Positions 8,932 to 17,522 of a DNA stretch of 64,000 nucleotides are shown here, piece by piece. A model generated the notes under the pieces. The model had not been told where the DNA came from. It did no database searches and was given only the letters and a program-made list of their open reading frames with translations. A program made the translations under genes and the position numbers. The DNA comes from Gemmatimonadota bacterium (GTDB taxonomy: Bacteria; Gemmatimonadota; Gemmatimonadetes; Palauibacterales; Palauibacteraceae): assembly GCA_022820995.1 (NCBI GenBank), contig JAJEEM010000032.1:1-64000 (forward strand). Direction: 5' to 3'. Every line of letters begins with the position of its first letter. The stretch's first letter is position 1.

Positions 8932-9569
8932 ACGACACCGACACCCGCCCCGCGGGCTCCGTCACGCGCGACCTGAGCCGGCGCGAGCATGAGGGCAAAC
9001 CGGTGCACGCGCTCGTTGCGACCCGCGTGGTTGGCGCGGGTCGGGACGATCTCTGGGACGCGCTGACGAACGCCGCCCGGATCCCGAAGTGGTTCCTGCC
9101 GATTTCCGGCGACCTGAGCGCGGGCGGCAGCTACCAATTGGAGGGAAATGCGGGCGGCGAGATCATCGCGTGTGAGCCGCCGGAACGCTTCGCCCTGACG
9201 TGGCGCATGCACGGAGACGTCAGCTGGGTGACGGTGACGCTGTCGGAGATGCCGGAGGGCCGCACCGAGGTGCGTCTCGAACATCTCGCGCAGTTCCCGC
9301 AGGAGTTCTGGGAAGAGTTCGGGCCGGGGGCGGTCGGCATCGGCTGGGACATGGCGCTCTTCGGCCTCGAAGAGCACTTCTCCCCGGCCCCCGCGGTCGT
9401 CCCGGAGACGGCGGAAGCATGGGTCGCCTCGGAAGAAGGGATGGATTTCGCCCGCCGCAGCAGCGCCGCGTGGTGCGAGGCTTCGATCGCCCTCGGAACC
9501 GACCGGGCAGTTGCACAGGCCGCCGCCGACCACGTGACCGCCTTCTACACCGGCGAGGACCCGACCTGA
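8928..9569 (+). CDS. SRPBCC (AHSA1-like) domain protein
   Basis: 213 residues from a TTG that overlaps the previous stop (TTGA at 8928-8931). The sequence has the SRPBCC/AHSA1 pattern: an N-terminal strand VATRVVGAGRDDLWDALT, then WFLPISGDL, GGSY, PPERFALTW and the C-terminal helix. Such domains bind hydrophobic ligands or Hsp90-type clients. No signal peptide is seen, so it is probably cytoplasmic, although the two upstream genes encode exported proteins. It ends 13 bases before the convergent permease stop. Confidence 0.85.
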   Translation: MNDTDTRPAGSVTRDLSRREHEGKPVHALVATRVVGAGRDDLWDALTNAARIPKWFLPISGDLSAGGSYQLEGNAGGEIIACEPPERFALTWRMHGDVSWVTVTLSEMPEGRTEVRLEHLAQFPQEFWEEFGPGAVGIGWDMALFGLEEHFSPAPAVVPETAEAWVASEEGMDFARRSSAAWCEASIALGTDRAVAQAAADHVTAFYTGEDPT

Positions 9570-9582
9570 TCCGAGCCAGCCG

Positions 9583-11211
9583 TCAGCCCGCGAACTCCAG
9601 CCGTTCGACCCGGGGACCCAAGGCGCGCCGCACGATGGCTGGGGCGAGGACGTTGGCCACCGCCAGAACGGCGAGCGTTCCGAGCGTCCGTGCCGTCGTG
9701 GAATAGGCCATGTGCAGCAGGGGCGGCAGGATCAGCCCGACGAAGATCCCGAAGATCACCATGGCTGCGAACACTGTGCCGCTCCATTGCGCCTTCCGCG
9801 GCGGCTCGGAGAACGGGAGACGTGGCGCCCATAGCAGCGACACCTGGAGCACCAGGCTGGAGAGAAGGCCCAGCATCGCGGCGTGACCCGCCGCATGCCA
9901 TACGTCCTGGAAGGCCCAGGCGAAGATCGCGGCGACGAAGACCGTGTACGGGAGGAGGAAGAAGAGGATCACGCAGTAGCCCGTTCGGACCACGATCCCA
10001 GCTCGATCCACGGGTGTGCTGAAGAAGATCCACGCGGCCCGGAACGAGTCGCTCTGACGCAGACTCTGCATCAGCATCAACGGGCCACCGAGCGCAACCA
10101 TGTGGATCAGCAGAAGTCTTGCGGCTTCGAAGCCGCGGGCCACGAACGGATCCGGCAGCGTCCCGTCGCTGAGCGAGAGGAACACGTATATCACCGTCGT
10201 GGGCAGAATGCCGAGTACGCCCAGTCGAAACCTCGTGTCGTGACGAAAATTGCCTCGGACGAGGGTCTGGATCACGCGCGACTCCGCAGAGAAAATGCGC
10301 CTGCCGTTGCGTGCAAACCGTGACCGCCGCGGGCTTGCCTCGCCGACTTCCGTCAGCGCACCCAGGCGTTCGGCGTACGTGAGGGAGAGCCTCCGACCCA
10401 CAAACAGCAGGAGCGCCGCCGTACTGCCCGTAGCGAGGAGGACGCCGGACCCGGCGACGCGGCTCCACTCGCCGGAAGCGAGAGGCAATATCCCGGCGAA
10501 CCACGCGGGAGGAAGGAGAAGAAACGCGGCCGAGGGTTGGTAATCCCGCACGGCCAGCCAATCCAGGGCCATGGGCCCGAGCAGGGGCCAGGCGAAGATG
10601 ACCGTGGTCAACAACAGTTGGACGTAGGACAGCACCCGTCGCAGTCGCTCGGGGCGCACCACCCGCAGAAGGGCGGCGTAGGTGAAGATCAGCGCCAGCG
10701 AGGTCCACATGATCACGCCCGGTAACGCCACCAACCATGCCGCGGCGGGCGCCGGGCCGTACTGAATCAGTAACGGGAGCACTGTGAGTCCGCCCAGGAG
10801 TACGCCGACGATGCCGGTGTACACGAGGACGTTCGTGAGCTTCGACACGAAGTAGGTGCGGGACGAGACGGGCTGGTAGGCGAGAATCTCGTAGTCGTCC
10901 GGCGAGATGACGACCGAATTGAAGTCGAGGAGGATGACCATGGCCACGATCAAGGTGACCATGGAAAGCGAGAACAGGCCGGACAGGAACAGGCCGGGGA
11001 CCATGCCCGCCCCACCCGTGATCATCAGCCCCATGGCGCCGTACATGAGCAATGGCAGCCACGGGATCTCCGGGCCTTCCCGCTCTTGTGACATCCCCAA
11101 CTCGAAGGGAGAGGCGGAACGAAGGTCTGTCTTCAACATCGCGCGGGTGAGCGTGAGCCATTGAGCGTCGTCTGCACCCAGCGCCCGGATCGCGCGGCGG
11201 AGGAGACTCAC
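9583..11211 (-). CDS. ABC-2-like transporter permease
   Basis: A 542-residue, strongly hydrophobic protein with about 11-13 predicted membrane spans arranged as two halves around a soluble segment near residues 265-310 (ALTEVGEASPRRSRF). The GTG start overlaps the stop of the ATPase gene (GTGA at 11208-11211), which marks it as the membrane partner. No binding protein or export signal for a substrate is near, so the cargo is unknown. It is the last gene of the minus-strand unit that begins with the aminotransferase at 14269. Confidence 0.85.
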   Translation of the reverse strand: MSLLRRAIRALGADDAQWLTLTRAMLKTDLRSASPFELGMSQEREGPEIPWLPLLMYGAMGLMITGGAGMVPGLFLSGLFSLSMVTLIVAMVILLDFNSVVISPDDYEILAYQPVSSRTYFVSKLTNVLVYTGIVGVLLGGLTVLPLLIQYGPAPAAAWLVALPGVIMWTSLALIFTYAALLRVVRPERLRRVLSYVQLLLTTVIFAWPLLGPMALDWLAVRDYQPSAAFLLLPPAWFAGILPLASGEWSRVAGSGVLLATGSTAALLLFVGRRLSLTYAERLGALTEVGEASPRRSRFARNGRRIFSAESRVIQTLVRGNFRHDTRFRLGVLGILPTTVIYVFLSLSDGTLPDPFVARGFEAARLLLIHMVALGGPLMLMQSLRQSDSFRAAWIFFSTPVDRAGIVVRTGYCVILFFLLPYTVFVAAIFAWAFQDVWHAAGHAAMLGLLSSLVLQVSLLWAPRLPFSEPPRKAQWSGTVFAAMVIFGIFVGLILPPLLHMAYSTTARTLGTLAVLAVANVLAPAIVRRALGPRVERLEFAG

Positions 11212-11999
11212 GCGTGTTCGTCAGCGGGACGCTCTCGATCCCCAAGCGCCTTGAGAAGATCGCGCGTCACCTCACCTGCGTCTCGTACTCCGGTGAGCCG
11301 GGCGAACGCCTCTTCCAGGCCGCCCGTCCCGGTCTCGGCGGCGATCCGCTCGGGCGCCCCTTCCGCGATCTTCCGTCCCTTGTCGACGATCACGATCCGC
11401 GTGCAGATCCGTTCCACGACCTCGAGGATGTGGGAGCAGAACAGGATCGTACGACCCTGGGAGGCGAGTTCGCGCAACAGTTGCTTGACGACCAGCGCAG
11501 CGTTCGCGTCGATCCCGTTCAGCGGCTCATCCAGGAAGAGCACTTCAGGGTTGTCCAACAAGGCGGCGCTGATCAGGATCTTCTGGCGCATCCCTTTGGA
11601 GTGCCCCGCCAAGCGCCGGTCCCTCGCATCGAGAACCTCGAACAGCTCCAGGAGTTGGTTGATCTTCCGATCCGCGCGCCTTCCTTCGATCCCCCTCAGG
11701 TTCGCGACCATCGTCAGGTACTCGCCCGCGGTCAACGTCTCGTACAACGCCCCGGCTTCCGGGACGTAGCCGAGCCGGCGCTTGACCTCCAACGGGCTCT
11801 GTTCGACATCGAAGCCGGCCACCGACGCGGAGCCGTTCGTCGGCTTGATCATGCACGTGAGGATCTTCACGGTCGTCGTCTTGCCGGCACCGTTGGGTCC
11901 GAGGAGGCCCAGGATCTCCCCCGGTTCGACGCGAAGATCGAGATCCTCGACGGCCTTCGTCGCGCCGAAGTGTCGGGTGAGACCGCGCGTCTCGATCAA
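11208..11999 (-). CDS. ABC transporter ATP-binding protein
   Basis: A 263-residue nucleotide-binding domain. The Walker A motif is GPNGAGKTT (about residues 34-42) and the Walker B is VLFLDEP. The signature loop reads GHSKGMRQK rather than LSGGQ, which is common in ABC-2 exporter ATPases of the CcmA/YhaQ type. Switch His is present in FCSHILEVVE. Translation is coupled to the permease by a 4-base overlap, and only 3 bases separate it from the PorV-like gene upstream. It energises the adjacent permease. Confidence 0.93.
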   Translation of the reverse strand: MIETRGLTRHFGATKAVEDLDLRVEPGEILGLLGPNGAGKTTTVKILTCMIKPTNGSASVAGFDVEQSPLEVKRRLGYVPEAGALYETLTAGEYLTMVANLRGIEGRRADRKINQLLELFEVLDARDRRLAGHSKGMRQKILISAALLDNPEVLFLDEPLNGIDANAALVVKQLLRELASQGRTILFCSHILEVVERICTRIVIVDKGRKIAEGAPERIAAETGTGGLEEAFARLTGVRDAGEVTRDLLKALGDRERPADEHA

Positions 12000-12002
12000 A
12001 GT

Positions 12003-12980
12003 CTAGCGGAAGCTGAGGCCGAAGCGGTGGGCGTTTCCGTCCACGTCGAAGGCCTGAAACGCGTATTCCAGGGTCAGCGCGTCGCCCGTGAACGCGAGAC
12101 CGAACGTGAGCGGGCTCCGTTCGTCCTCCACCACGCGCTGGAGTCCGGCGCGGAGGCGGAAGGTGTAGCCCTGGACGGGCCAGTAGGAGATCTCGACGCC
12201 GCCGGCCGGGACGATCTCGCCATCCCGACGCCGGGCGATCTGGCTGGTGAGAAACATGTCCAGTTCCCCGACCTCGAAGGTCTCCGTCGAAATCCCCAGG
12301 GCGAGTTGGGTGGGGATTCTGTCGGTGATGTCCCTCGTCTCCAGGTCCGGTCCCAGGTTGCGGACGGCCAGGCTGACCATCGCGGGTCCGAACTCGCGCG
12401 CCACCCCCAGGTCCATCACGAGCGTACGGTCCCGCAGCGCGCGCTTGTAGTGAAGCTCGAGGTACTTGGCCACGACGCCCACATCGACCGCGCCGAACAA
12501 CGCGCGGGCGTAACCGAGCGAGGCAGCGAACTCGGTCACGGGTTCGCCCTCACCGAACGCCGCGACCTGGAGGTCCGGATACGAGGTGGCACCGGCGCCG
12601 CCGTGGCGCATGTACTGGAGACCGACCGCGAAGTCGCCGAGTCCGACGCCTCCCTTCGAGGCGAGCGTCGCGAGCGTGCCTTCCGAACCGTACCGGTGCA
12701 GACCCGCCGCCATGCCGTCTACCCGCCCTATGAGGGCAGGTGCGTAGAAGAGGAGGTCCGCCCCACCGCCCAGCAGGTAGGGCGCGTTCCCGTACGCCGC
12801 CGCTTCCACGCTGGCCGGGGCCTGGAGTACGAGGGCGCGGTAGTACTCGCGCTCCGTATGGATCTGGGCCCGGCCCCCGCCCGCGGTGGCACCGGTTGCC
12901 AGAACCGCGAGCGCCAGGGAGACCGCGAGCCGTGCGGTGGGAGATGGAGCGGCCCCCTCCCGCGCGGGCCTCAGTCCCAC
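12003..12980 (-). CDS. PorV/PorQ-like outer-membrane beta-barrel protein
   Basis: 325 residues with a signal peptide ending about GGGRAQ (residue 38). The rest is alternating beta strands rich in Gly and aromatics. The final strand LEYAFQAFDVDG...HRFGLSFR matches the closing strand of PorV/PorQ-type barrels, FadL-like relatives known from type IX secretion and other outer-membrane roles in Bacteroidota. No other type IX components are visible. The GTG start overlaps the aminotransferase stop by 10 bases. The function is inferred only at fold level. Confidence 0.75.
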   Translation of the reverse strand: MGLRPAREGAAPSPTARLAVSLALAVLATGATAGGGRAQIHTEREYYRALVLQAPASVEAAAYGNAPYLLGGGADLLFYAPALIGRVDGMAAGLHRYGSEGTLATLASKGGVGLGDFAVGLQYMRHGGAGATSYPDLQVAAFGEGEPVTEFAASLGYARALFGAVDVGVVAKYLELHYKRALRDRTLVMDLGVAREFGPAMVSLAVRNLGPDLETRDITDRIPTQLALGISTETFEVGELDMFLTSQIARRRDGEIVPAGGVEISYWPVQGYTFRLRAGLQRVVEDERSPLTFGLAFTGDALTLEYAFQAFDVDGNAHRFGLSFR

Positions 12981-14269
12981 AGGCGCTCCGTATCGACGAA
13001 CTCCCGGAATCCGTCCGGATCGTCGGCGGCGCGCTCGATGCGATCCACGCCGCGCTCGATGTCCTCCATGCTGTTCGCGATCGAGAGGCGGAGGAAGTGC
13101 TGGCCCTCGGAACCGATGCGGCAGAAGGAGGCCCGGTCCATCGTCGCCACGCCGTAGCGGTAGAGCAGGAACATCTGCAGCATGCCCGACGGCGTCGTCC
13201 GCGCGCGGGATTCCGCGGGCATGGCGTCGTGCGCCTCGAACACGCCCAGCCGCTCACACATGCCCGACACGTTCGGGAAGACGTAGAACGCGCCCTTCGG
13301 CAACTGGCACCTCAGGCCCTCGATCGCGTTGAGCGCGGGCACGATGAAGTCCCGCCGCCGCTCGAACTCGCCCACCATGTGCGTCACGACGCCGGTCGTG
13401 GCCGGGTCCTCGTACGCCGCGCGCCCACCTTCCTGCAGGAATGGCGGAACACACGACATGATGTTGATGTTCAACTGCTTGAAGACGTCGGCCTCCTCTT
13501 CCGTCGGCAGGACGGCCCAGCCCAGGCGCCACCCGGTCATGGCGAATCCCTTGGAATGGCCGCTGGCTATGACCGTCCTCTCCGCCATCCCCTCGTGCGA
13601 CGCGATGCTGTGGTGCTCCAGGCCGTCGAACAGGATGTGCTCGTAGATCTCGTCGGAGTAGATCCGGACATCCGGGTGACAGCGTTCGCGGATTACCGCC
13701 GCGATGCCCGCAAGATCCTCGGCCGACAGCACGCCTCCGGTCGGATTGGAGGGCGAACAGAGGATGATGAGCCGGGTGCGCTCGGAGAGGAGCGCCGCAA
13801 GGTCGTCCGCCGTGAACGCGAACCCCTTCCCCTCCGAGAGGTGCAGCGGCACCGGGCGCGCGCCGACGAACGTCGCCCAGGACTCGTAGATGGGGAATCC
13901 GGGACTCGGGTAGACGACCTCGTCACCCCGGTCCACGTACGTCTGGAAGGTGTAGCCGATCGGCGGCTTGGCCCCGGGGGTGACGACGATCTGATCCGCC
14001 CCGGCGGAAATCCCGCGCGTGGCCGAAACATGGCGCGCGATCGCCTCGCGGAAGGACGGGAGCCCAGCCGCGTCGCAGTACCCCGAATTCCCGGCCTCGA
14101 GTTCCGCGACGGCAACCCGATTCAGGTGAGGCGCGCTGCGGAAGTCCGGCGCGCCGATGTTGAAGCGGATGACGTCCATCCCCCGGTCGAGACACACCTG
14201 GATGTCGTCGTTGACCTTGAAGGCGTTCTCGGTTCCGAGATCGGCGAGGCGCTGCGCCAGGATGGGCAT
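12971..14269 (-). CDS. Class I/II pyridoxal-phosphate aminotransferase
   Basis: 432 residues from the ATG at 14269, with a GAGGGGGA ribosome site upstream; the longer open frame is unsupported. It has fold-type I landmarks: SPSNPTGG, the Asp-Tyr pair in IYSDEIYEHILF, the cofactor Lys in SGHSKGFAMTGWRLGW, and FLRLSIAN near the end for the carboxylate-binding Arg. It belongs to the aspartate/aromatic aminotransferase superfamily; the substrate is not determinable. It is the promoter-proximal gene of the four-gene minus-strand unit down to 9583. Confidence 0.92.
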   Translation of the reverse strand: MPILAQRLADLGTENAFKVNDDIQVCLDRGMDVIRFNIGAPDFRSAPHLNRVAVAELEAGNSGYCDAAGLPSFREAIARHVSATRGISAGADQIVVTPGAKPPIGYTFQTYVDRGDEVVYPSPGFPIYESWATFVGARPVPLHLSEGKGFAFTADDLAALLSERTRLIILCSPSNPTGGVLSAEDLAGIAAVIRERCHPDVRIYSDEIYEHILFDGLEHHSIASHEGMAERTVIASGHSKGFAMTGWRLGWAVLPTEEEADVFKQLNINIMSCVPPFLQEGGRAAYEDPATTGVVTHMVGEFERRRDFIVPALNAIEGLRCQLPKGAFYVFPNVSGMCERLGVFEAHDAMPAESRARTTPSGMLQMFLLYRYGVATMDRASFCRIGSEGQHFLRLSIANSMEDIERGVDRIERAADDPDGFREFVDTERLWD

Positions 14270-14385
14270 GCCCGATAATGTCCCCCTCGCCCACCCGCTG
14301 CCAGTGGAGAGGAGAAGCTGCACTTCGGGACGGAGTACGGCGTCGAACGAGGTGGCAGTGGGCGTGTTGTCGAATAGCTGGCAAC

Positions 14386-14400
14386 CATATACCATATATG
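14386..14400. promoter_or_regulatory. Inverted repeat before vapBC, candidate autoregulatory operator
   Basis: CATATA-CCA-TATATG is a perfect 6-bp inverted repeat ending 2 bases before the antitoxin start at 14402. It is AT-rich in otherwise GC-rich DNA. VapB-type antitoxins are known to repress their own promoter by binding such repeats. There is no clear Shine-Dalgarno between it and the start. Confidence 0.55.
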
Positions 14401-14401
14401 A

Positions 14402-14716
14402 ATGAGCAGAATCAAGACGACGGTTTACCTGCGCGCGACGGACTACGGCAGGCTGAAGTCGATCGCCGATGCCGAGAACCGCTCGGCGGCGGAACTGATC
14501 CGTGAAGCGGTGGGCGAATACACCACACGCAAGGTACGGGCCCTCTTGCCGCGCAGCATCGGAATGGGCGACAGCGGCGTGCCGGATCTGGCCGAACGAT
14601 ACGAGGACTACCTCCACGGATTCGGAGAGGACACGCCCGCCGGAGACGTGCCGGAAGCCGACGGTGAACCGGGAAGGCCGGACAGCGGCGCCGCGCCGCA
14701 CGGCGACCGCGCGTGA
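14402..14716 (+). CDS. vapB: VapB-type ribbon-helix-helix antitoxin
   Basis: A 104-residue protein. Residues 2-45 (SRIKTTVYLRATDYGRL, then RSAAELIREAVGEYTTRK) form a CopG/ribbon-helix-helix DNA-binding fold. The acidic, Pro/Gly-rich C-terminal half is expected to wrap around the toxin. Its stop overlaps the toxin start (GTGA at 14713-14716). The inverted repeat directly upstream is the likely operator. Confidence 0.85.
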   Translation: MSRIKTTVYLRATDYGRLKSIADAENRSAAELIREAVGEYTTRKVRALLPRSIGMGDSGVPDLAERYEDYLHGFGEDTPAGDVPEADGEPGRPDSGAAPHGDRA

Positions 14717-15126
14717 TCGTCGCGGACACCAGTGCAATGGTGGCGCTGCTCGACCGGGGGGCACGGGATCATGAGACCCTCCGCGATGCCTACGAGCTGC
14801 GACCCGGAGAGTGGATCCTCCCTTGGGCCATCCTCCCTGAACTGGACTACATCGCCGCGGCCAGGCTGGGGCGGCGTGTAGCGGCTGCTCTGCGCGAGGA
14901 CCTCGCCCGTGGGAGGTTTACGATCGAGTGGGGGAGACTCGCCGATCTACGCCGAGCGGAGGAGTTGAACGTATCCTATCGTTCGCTGCGCCTTGGGTTG
15001 GTGGATGGGGTGGTCATGGCGGTGGCCGAACGCCTCCGCGCGCGGGCGATTGCGACGGTCGATCTGCGCGATTTTGGAGCCGTATCCCTTAAGGGGCAGC
15101 CGCAACTCTGGCCGCGAGATCTCTAG
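14713..15126 (+). CDS. vapC: VapC-type PIN-domain ribonuclease toxin
   Basis: 137 residues from a GTG overlapping the antitoxin stop. The PIN acidic residues are visible: D in MIVADTSAMVALLD, E in LPELDYIAAARLG, D in GLVDGVVMAVAERL and D in IATVDLRDFG. This is the usual constellation for a metal-dependent endoribonuclease of the VapC family. With the RHH protein it makes a standard VapBC module. Confidence 0.92.
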   Translation: MIVADTSAMVALLDRGARDHETLRDAYELRPGEWILPWAILPELDYIAAARLGRRVAAALREDLARGRFTIEWGRLADLRRAEELNVSYRSLRLGLVDGVVMAVAERLRARAIATVDLRDFGAVSLKGQPQLWPRDL

Positions 15127-15145
15127 AGAACCTGCGGGAGGATCC

Positions 15146-16510
15146 ATGTATCGAAGAACCGTGACCGGTCGGGTCGTGCGCGCCGGACTCCTGGCGGCGC
15201 TGCTGCTTCCTCTGGTGCCCGTCTCAGCGGATGGGCAGGAGGCGCGGCGGCGCTGGGAGCGGATGAACCAGATGCGGCGCGAGAAGTTCGATGTCGTGCT
15301 GCCCGAGGTCATGCGCGAGAACGGGATCGACATGTGGATCACGATGCGCAGGGAAGGACTCGACGATCCGCTCACCCCCGATTTCGGGCCCGGGTACGTG
15401 AATCCCATCGGGTACTACGTCTTCACGGACCGCGGCGGTGACCGGATCGAGCGCGCCGCCCTGGGAATCGGCGGATACCTGCTTGCCGGAAACGGCGCCT
15501 ACGACATCGTCACCGGCAACTTCGACCTTCGGGAGTTCGTCGCCGAGCGGGATCCGGAGCGGATCGGCCTCAACATGGGGTCGAACATCGGCGCGGCCGA
15601 CGGACTCTCCCACACCGGCTACCAGCACCTCGCGGAGACGCTGGGCGAACCGTGGGCGTCGCGTTTCGTCTCCGCGGAGAAGCTCGTCTCCGATTTCAGG
15701 TCGCGCCGCGTCGCATCGGAGATCGCGGGCTTCGCCGAGGCGGGCGAGATCTCGCGCGAACTCGCGGAACGGGCCCTCTCGAACGAAGTCGTCACGCCCG
15801 GCGTCACGACGCTCAGGGATGTGGCATGGTGGCTCATGGACCGGCTGCTCGAGCGCGGGCTCGGTTCCTCCTTCGGCTTCCCGTCCATCTATATCACGGG
15901 ACCCGAAGGCATCGAGGCGACCTCCAGCGACCGCATCATCCAGGGCGGCGACGTCATGATGATCGACTGGGGCGTCTGCCACCTGAACTTCTGCACGGAC
16001 ATGAAGCGCGTCGCCTACGTGATGCGGCCGGGGGAGACGGAGGCGATGCCGGGCGTGCAGAACGCGTTCGACCGCGCGATCGAAGCTCGGGAGGTGTCGC
16101 GCCGCGCGATCCGGCCCGGCATCACCGCGCGCGAGAACATGGACCGGATCGGAGCCGCGCTCACGGCGGCCGGGTTCAATCCCATCCCCTTCAACCAGCC
16201 CGCGGATGGGCCGCGGACGGACGTGACCTGGGAGGGACACCACTCGGTCGGCAACCTCGGCCACGGGATTGGCCCCTCGATCGCGACGTGGAACCCGCGC
16301 CGCCTCACCTTCGAGGTCGTGCCGTCGAATCTCCTCGCGATCGAAATGTTCGCGTACACCGCGGTCCCCGAATGGGGGGGCGCGAAGCTGCGCGTGCCGC
16401 TGGAGGATGATGCGGTGGTCACCGAACGCGGCGCCGAGTGGCTCTATCCCGCGAACAGCCGGCTCCTCCTGATCAAGTCCGATCCCGCCGCGCGGCGGAC
16501 CGTTTCGTGA
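15146..16510 (+). CDS. Exported M24 family peptidase (aminopeptidase P-like)
   Basis: 454 residues from ATG at 15146 with GGGAGGAT immediately upstream. It has a signal peptide (AALLLPLVPVSADGQ), an N-terminal creatinase-like domain to about residue 190, and a pita-bread catalytic domain. Metal ligands are visible as D in MMIDWGVCH, D in FCTDMKR, H in NLGHGIG, E in LLAIEMFAY and an acidic residue in PLEDDAVVTERG. Members cleave X-Pro bonds or similar. It follows the VapC gene by 19 bases. Confidence 0.9.
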   Translation: MYRRTVTGRVVRAGLLAALLLPLVPVSADGQEARRRWERMNQMRREKFDVVLPEVMRENGIDMWITMRREGLDDPLTPDFGPGYVNPIGYYVFTDRGGDRIERAALGIGGYLLAGNGAYDIVTGNFDLREFVAERDPERIGLNMGSNIGAADGLSHTGYQHLAETLGEPWASRFVSAEKLVSDFRSRRVASEIAGFAEAGEISRELAERALSNEVVTPGVTTLRDVAWWLMDRLLERGLGSSFGFPSIYITGPEGIEATSSDRIIQGGDVMMIDWGVCHLNFCTDMKRVAYVMRPGETEAMPGVQNAFDRAIEAREVSRRAIRPGITARENMDRIGAALTAAGFNPIPFNQPADGPRTDVTWEGHHSVGNLGHGIGPSIATWNPRRLTFEVVPSNLLAIEMFAYTAVPEWGGAKLRVPLEDDAVVTERGAEWLYPANSRLLLIKSDPAARRTVS

Positions 16511-16529
16511 CCCGGAGCCGTCCCGGGAG

Positions 16530-17501
16530 ATGACCACGCTCCACGAGCTTCTTGTGCGTGCGAGTCGCACGTTTGCGGTCGGCATCGAGATCCTCCCGCC
16601 CCCTCTGCGGGACGAGATCACCGTGGCCTACCTGCTGCTGCGCGTCTCCGACTACCTGGAGGACAACCAGGAAATCGCGGAGGAAGAGAAGGTCTCGCTG
16701 CTGGAAGAGTGGCGGCGCGTGCTCGACGGAGGTCCCGGACGCGCGGCGCTTATCGATCGCCTGGGAGAAGCCGCGGAAGACACGCCGGACGCGTCCGTGG
16801 CCCGGCACACGGCGCGCGTTCTCGAAGGACTCGACCGCCTGGCGCCCGAGGCGCGCGAGATCGTCGTGCGCCGGGTGCGGGAGTCCAGCGCCGGGATGGC
16901 GCGGTGGACGGAGCGGGGATCGGAGTTCGAGACCGAGGAGGACCTGGACGACTACATGCACGAAGTCGCCGGAAGGGTGGGACACCTGCTGACGGAACTG
17001 TTCGCCCATCGGCTGCCGGGCGTCGGAAGGGACCGTACACGAATGATGGCGCTGGGACGGGAGTTCGGCCTCGCGCTGCAGACGGTCAACGTGATCAGAG
17101 GGCTGCACGAAGACCGGCATCGCGGCTGGGTGTACGTGCCCGCGTCCTTCCTCCCCGACGGCATGGATCCCCGCGAATTGTTCGAACCCGCGAACCACGC
17201 GGCGGCGATGACGGTGCTCGAGCGACTCGTCGAGAAGGCCGACCGCCACCTGGCGGCGGCCCGGAGCTACATGCGGATGATCCCGAGACGGTACCACCGG
17301 GTGCGCCTCTTCTGCCTGCTCCCGCTCCTCTTCGCCGTGCGGACCCTGGCCATCAGCCGCACGAATCCGGAGGTGCTGGACCGGGAGACGAAGATGTCCC
17401 GCCGCGAGGTCCTCGCGATCACGCGCCGTGCGAAGCTCTTCGGCTTCTCCAACCGCTGGATCGCGCGGTACTGCCGCCGGCTCGCCGCGCGGGGCGCCTG
17501 A
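16530..17501 (+). CDS. Squalene/phytoene synthase family protein
   Basis: A 323-residue all-helical prenyl-condensing enzyme. The first aspartate-rich motif is D41-Y-L-E-D45 and the second is NVIRGLHEDRHRG (187-199). The usual RD of the second motif is RG here. YMHEVAGRVGHLL matches the conserved YCHYVAGxVG helix. The family condenses two farnesyl or geranylgeranyl diphosphates head to head, giving squalene, dehydrosqualene or phytoene; which one is not clear. It starts 19 bases after the M24 gene, probably in one transcript. Confidence 0.88.
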   Translation: MTTLHELLVRASRTFAVGIEILPPPLRDEITVAYLLLRVSDYLEDNQEIAEEEKVSLLEEWRRVLDGGPGRAALIDRLGEAAEDTPDASVARHTARVLEGLDRLAPEAREIVVRRVRESSAGMARWTERGSEFETEEDLDDYMHEVAGRVGHLLTELFAHRLPGVGRDRTRMMALGREFGLALQTVNVIRGLHEDRHRGWVYVPASFLPDGMDPRELFEPANHAAAMTVLERLVEKADRHLAAARSYMRMIPRRYHRVRLFCLLPLLFAVRTLAISRTNPEVLDRETKMSRREVLAITRRAKLFGFSNRWIARYCRRLAARGA

Positions 17502-17522
17502 CGGACCGCTGGCGTCCGGAGA

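Noticed and set aside
11214..13157. Long plus-strand open frame of about 650 codons across the ABC and PorV genes
   Set aside because: It is antisense to three well-supported genes; its translation is Arg/Asp/Glu/His-rich and resembles no family. Such frames are common in GC-rich DNA.
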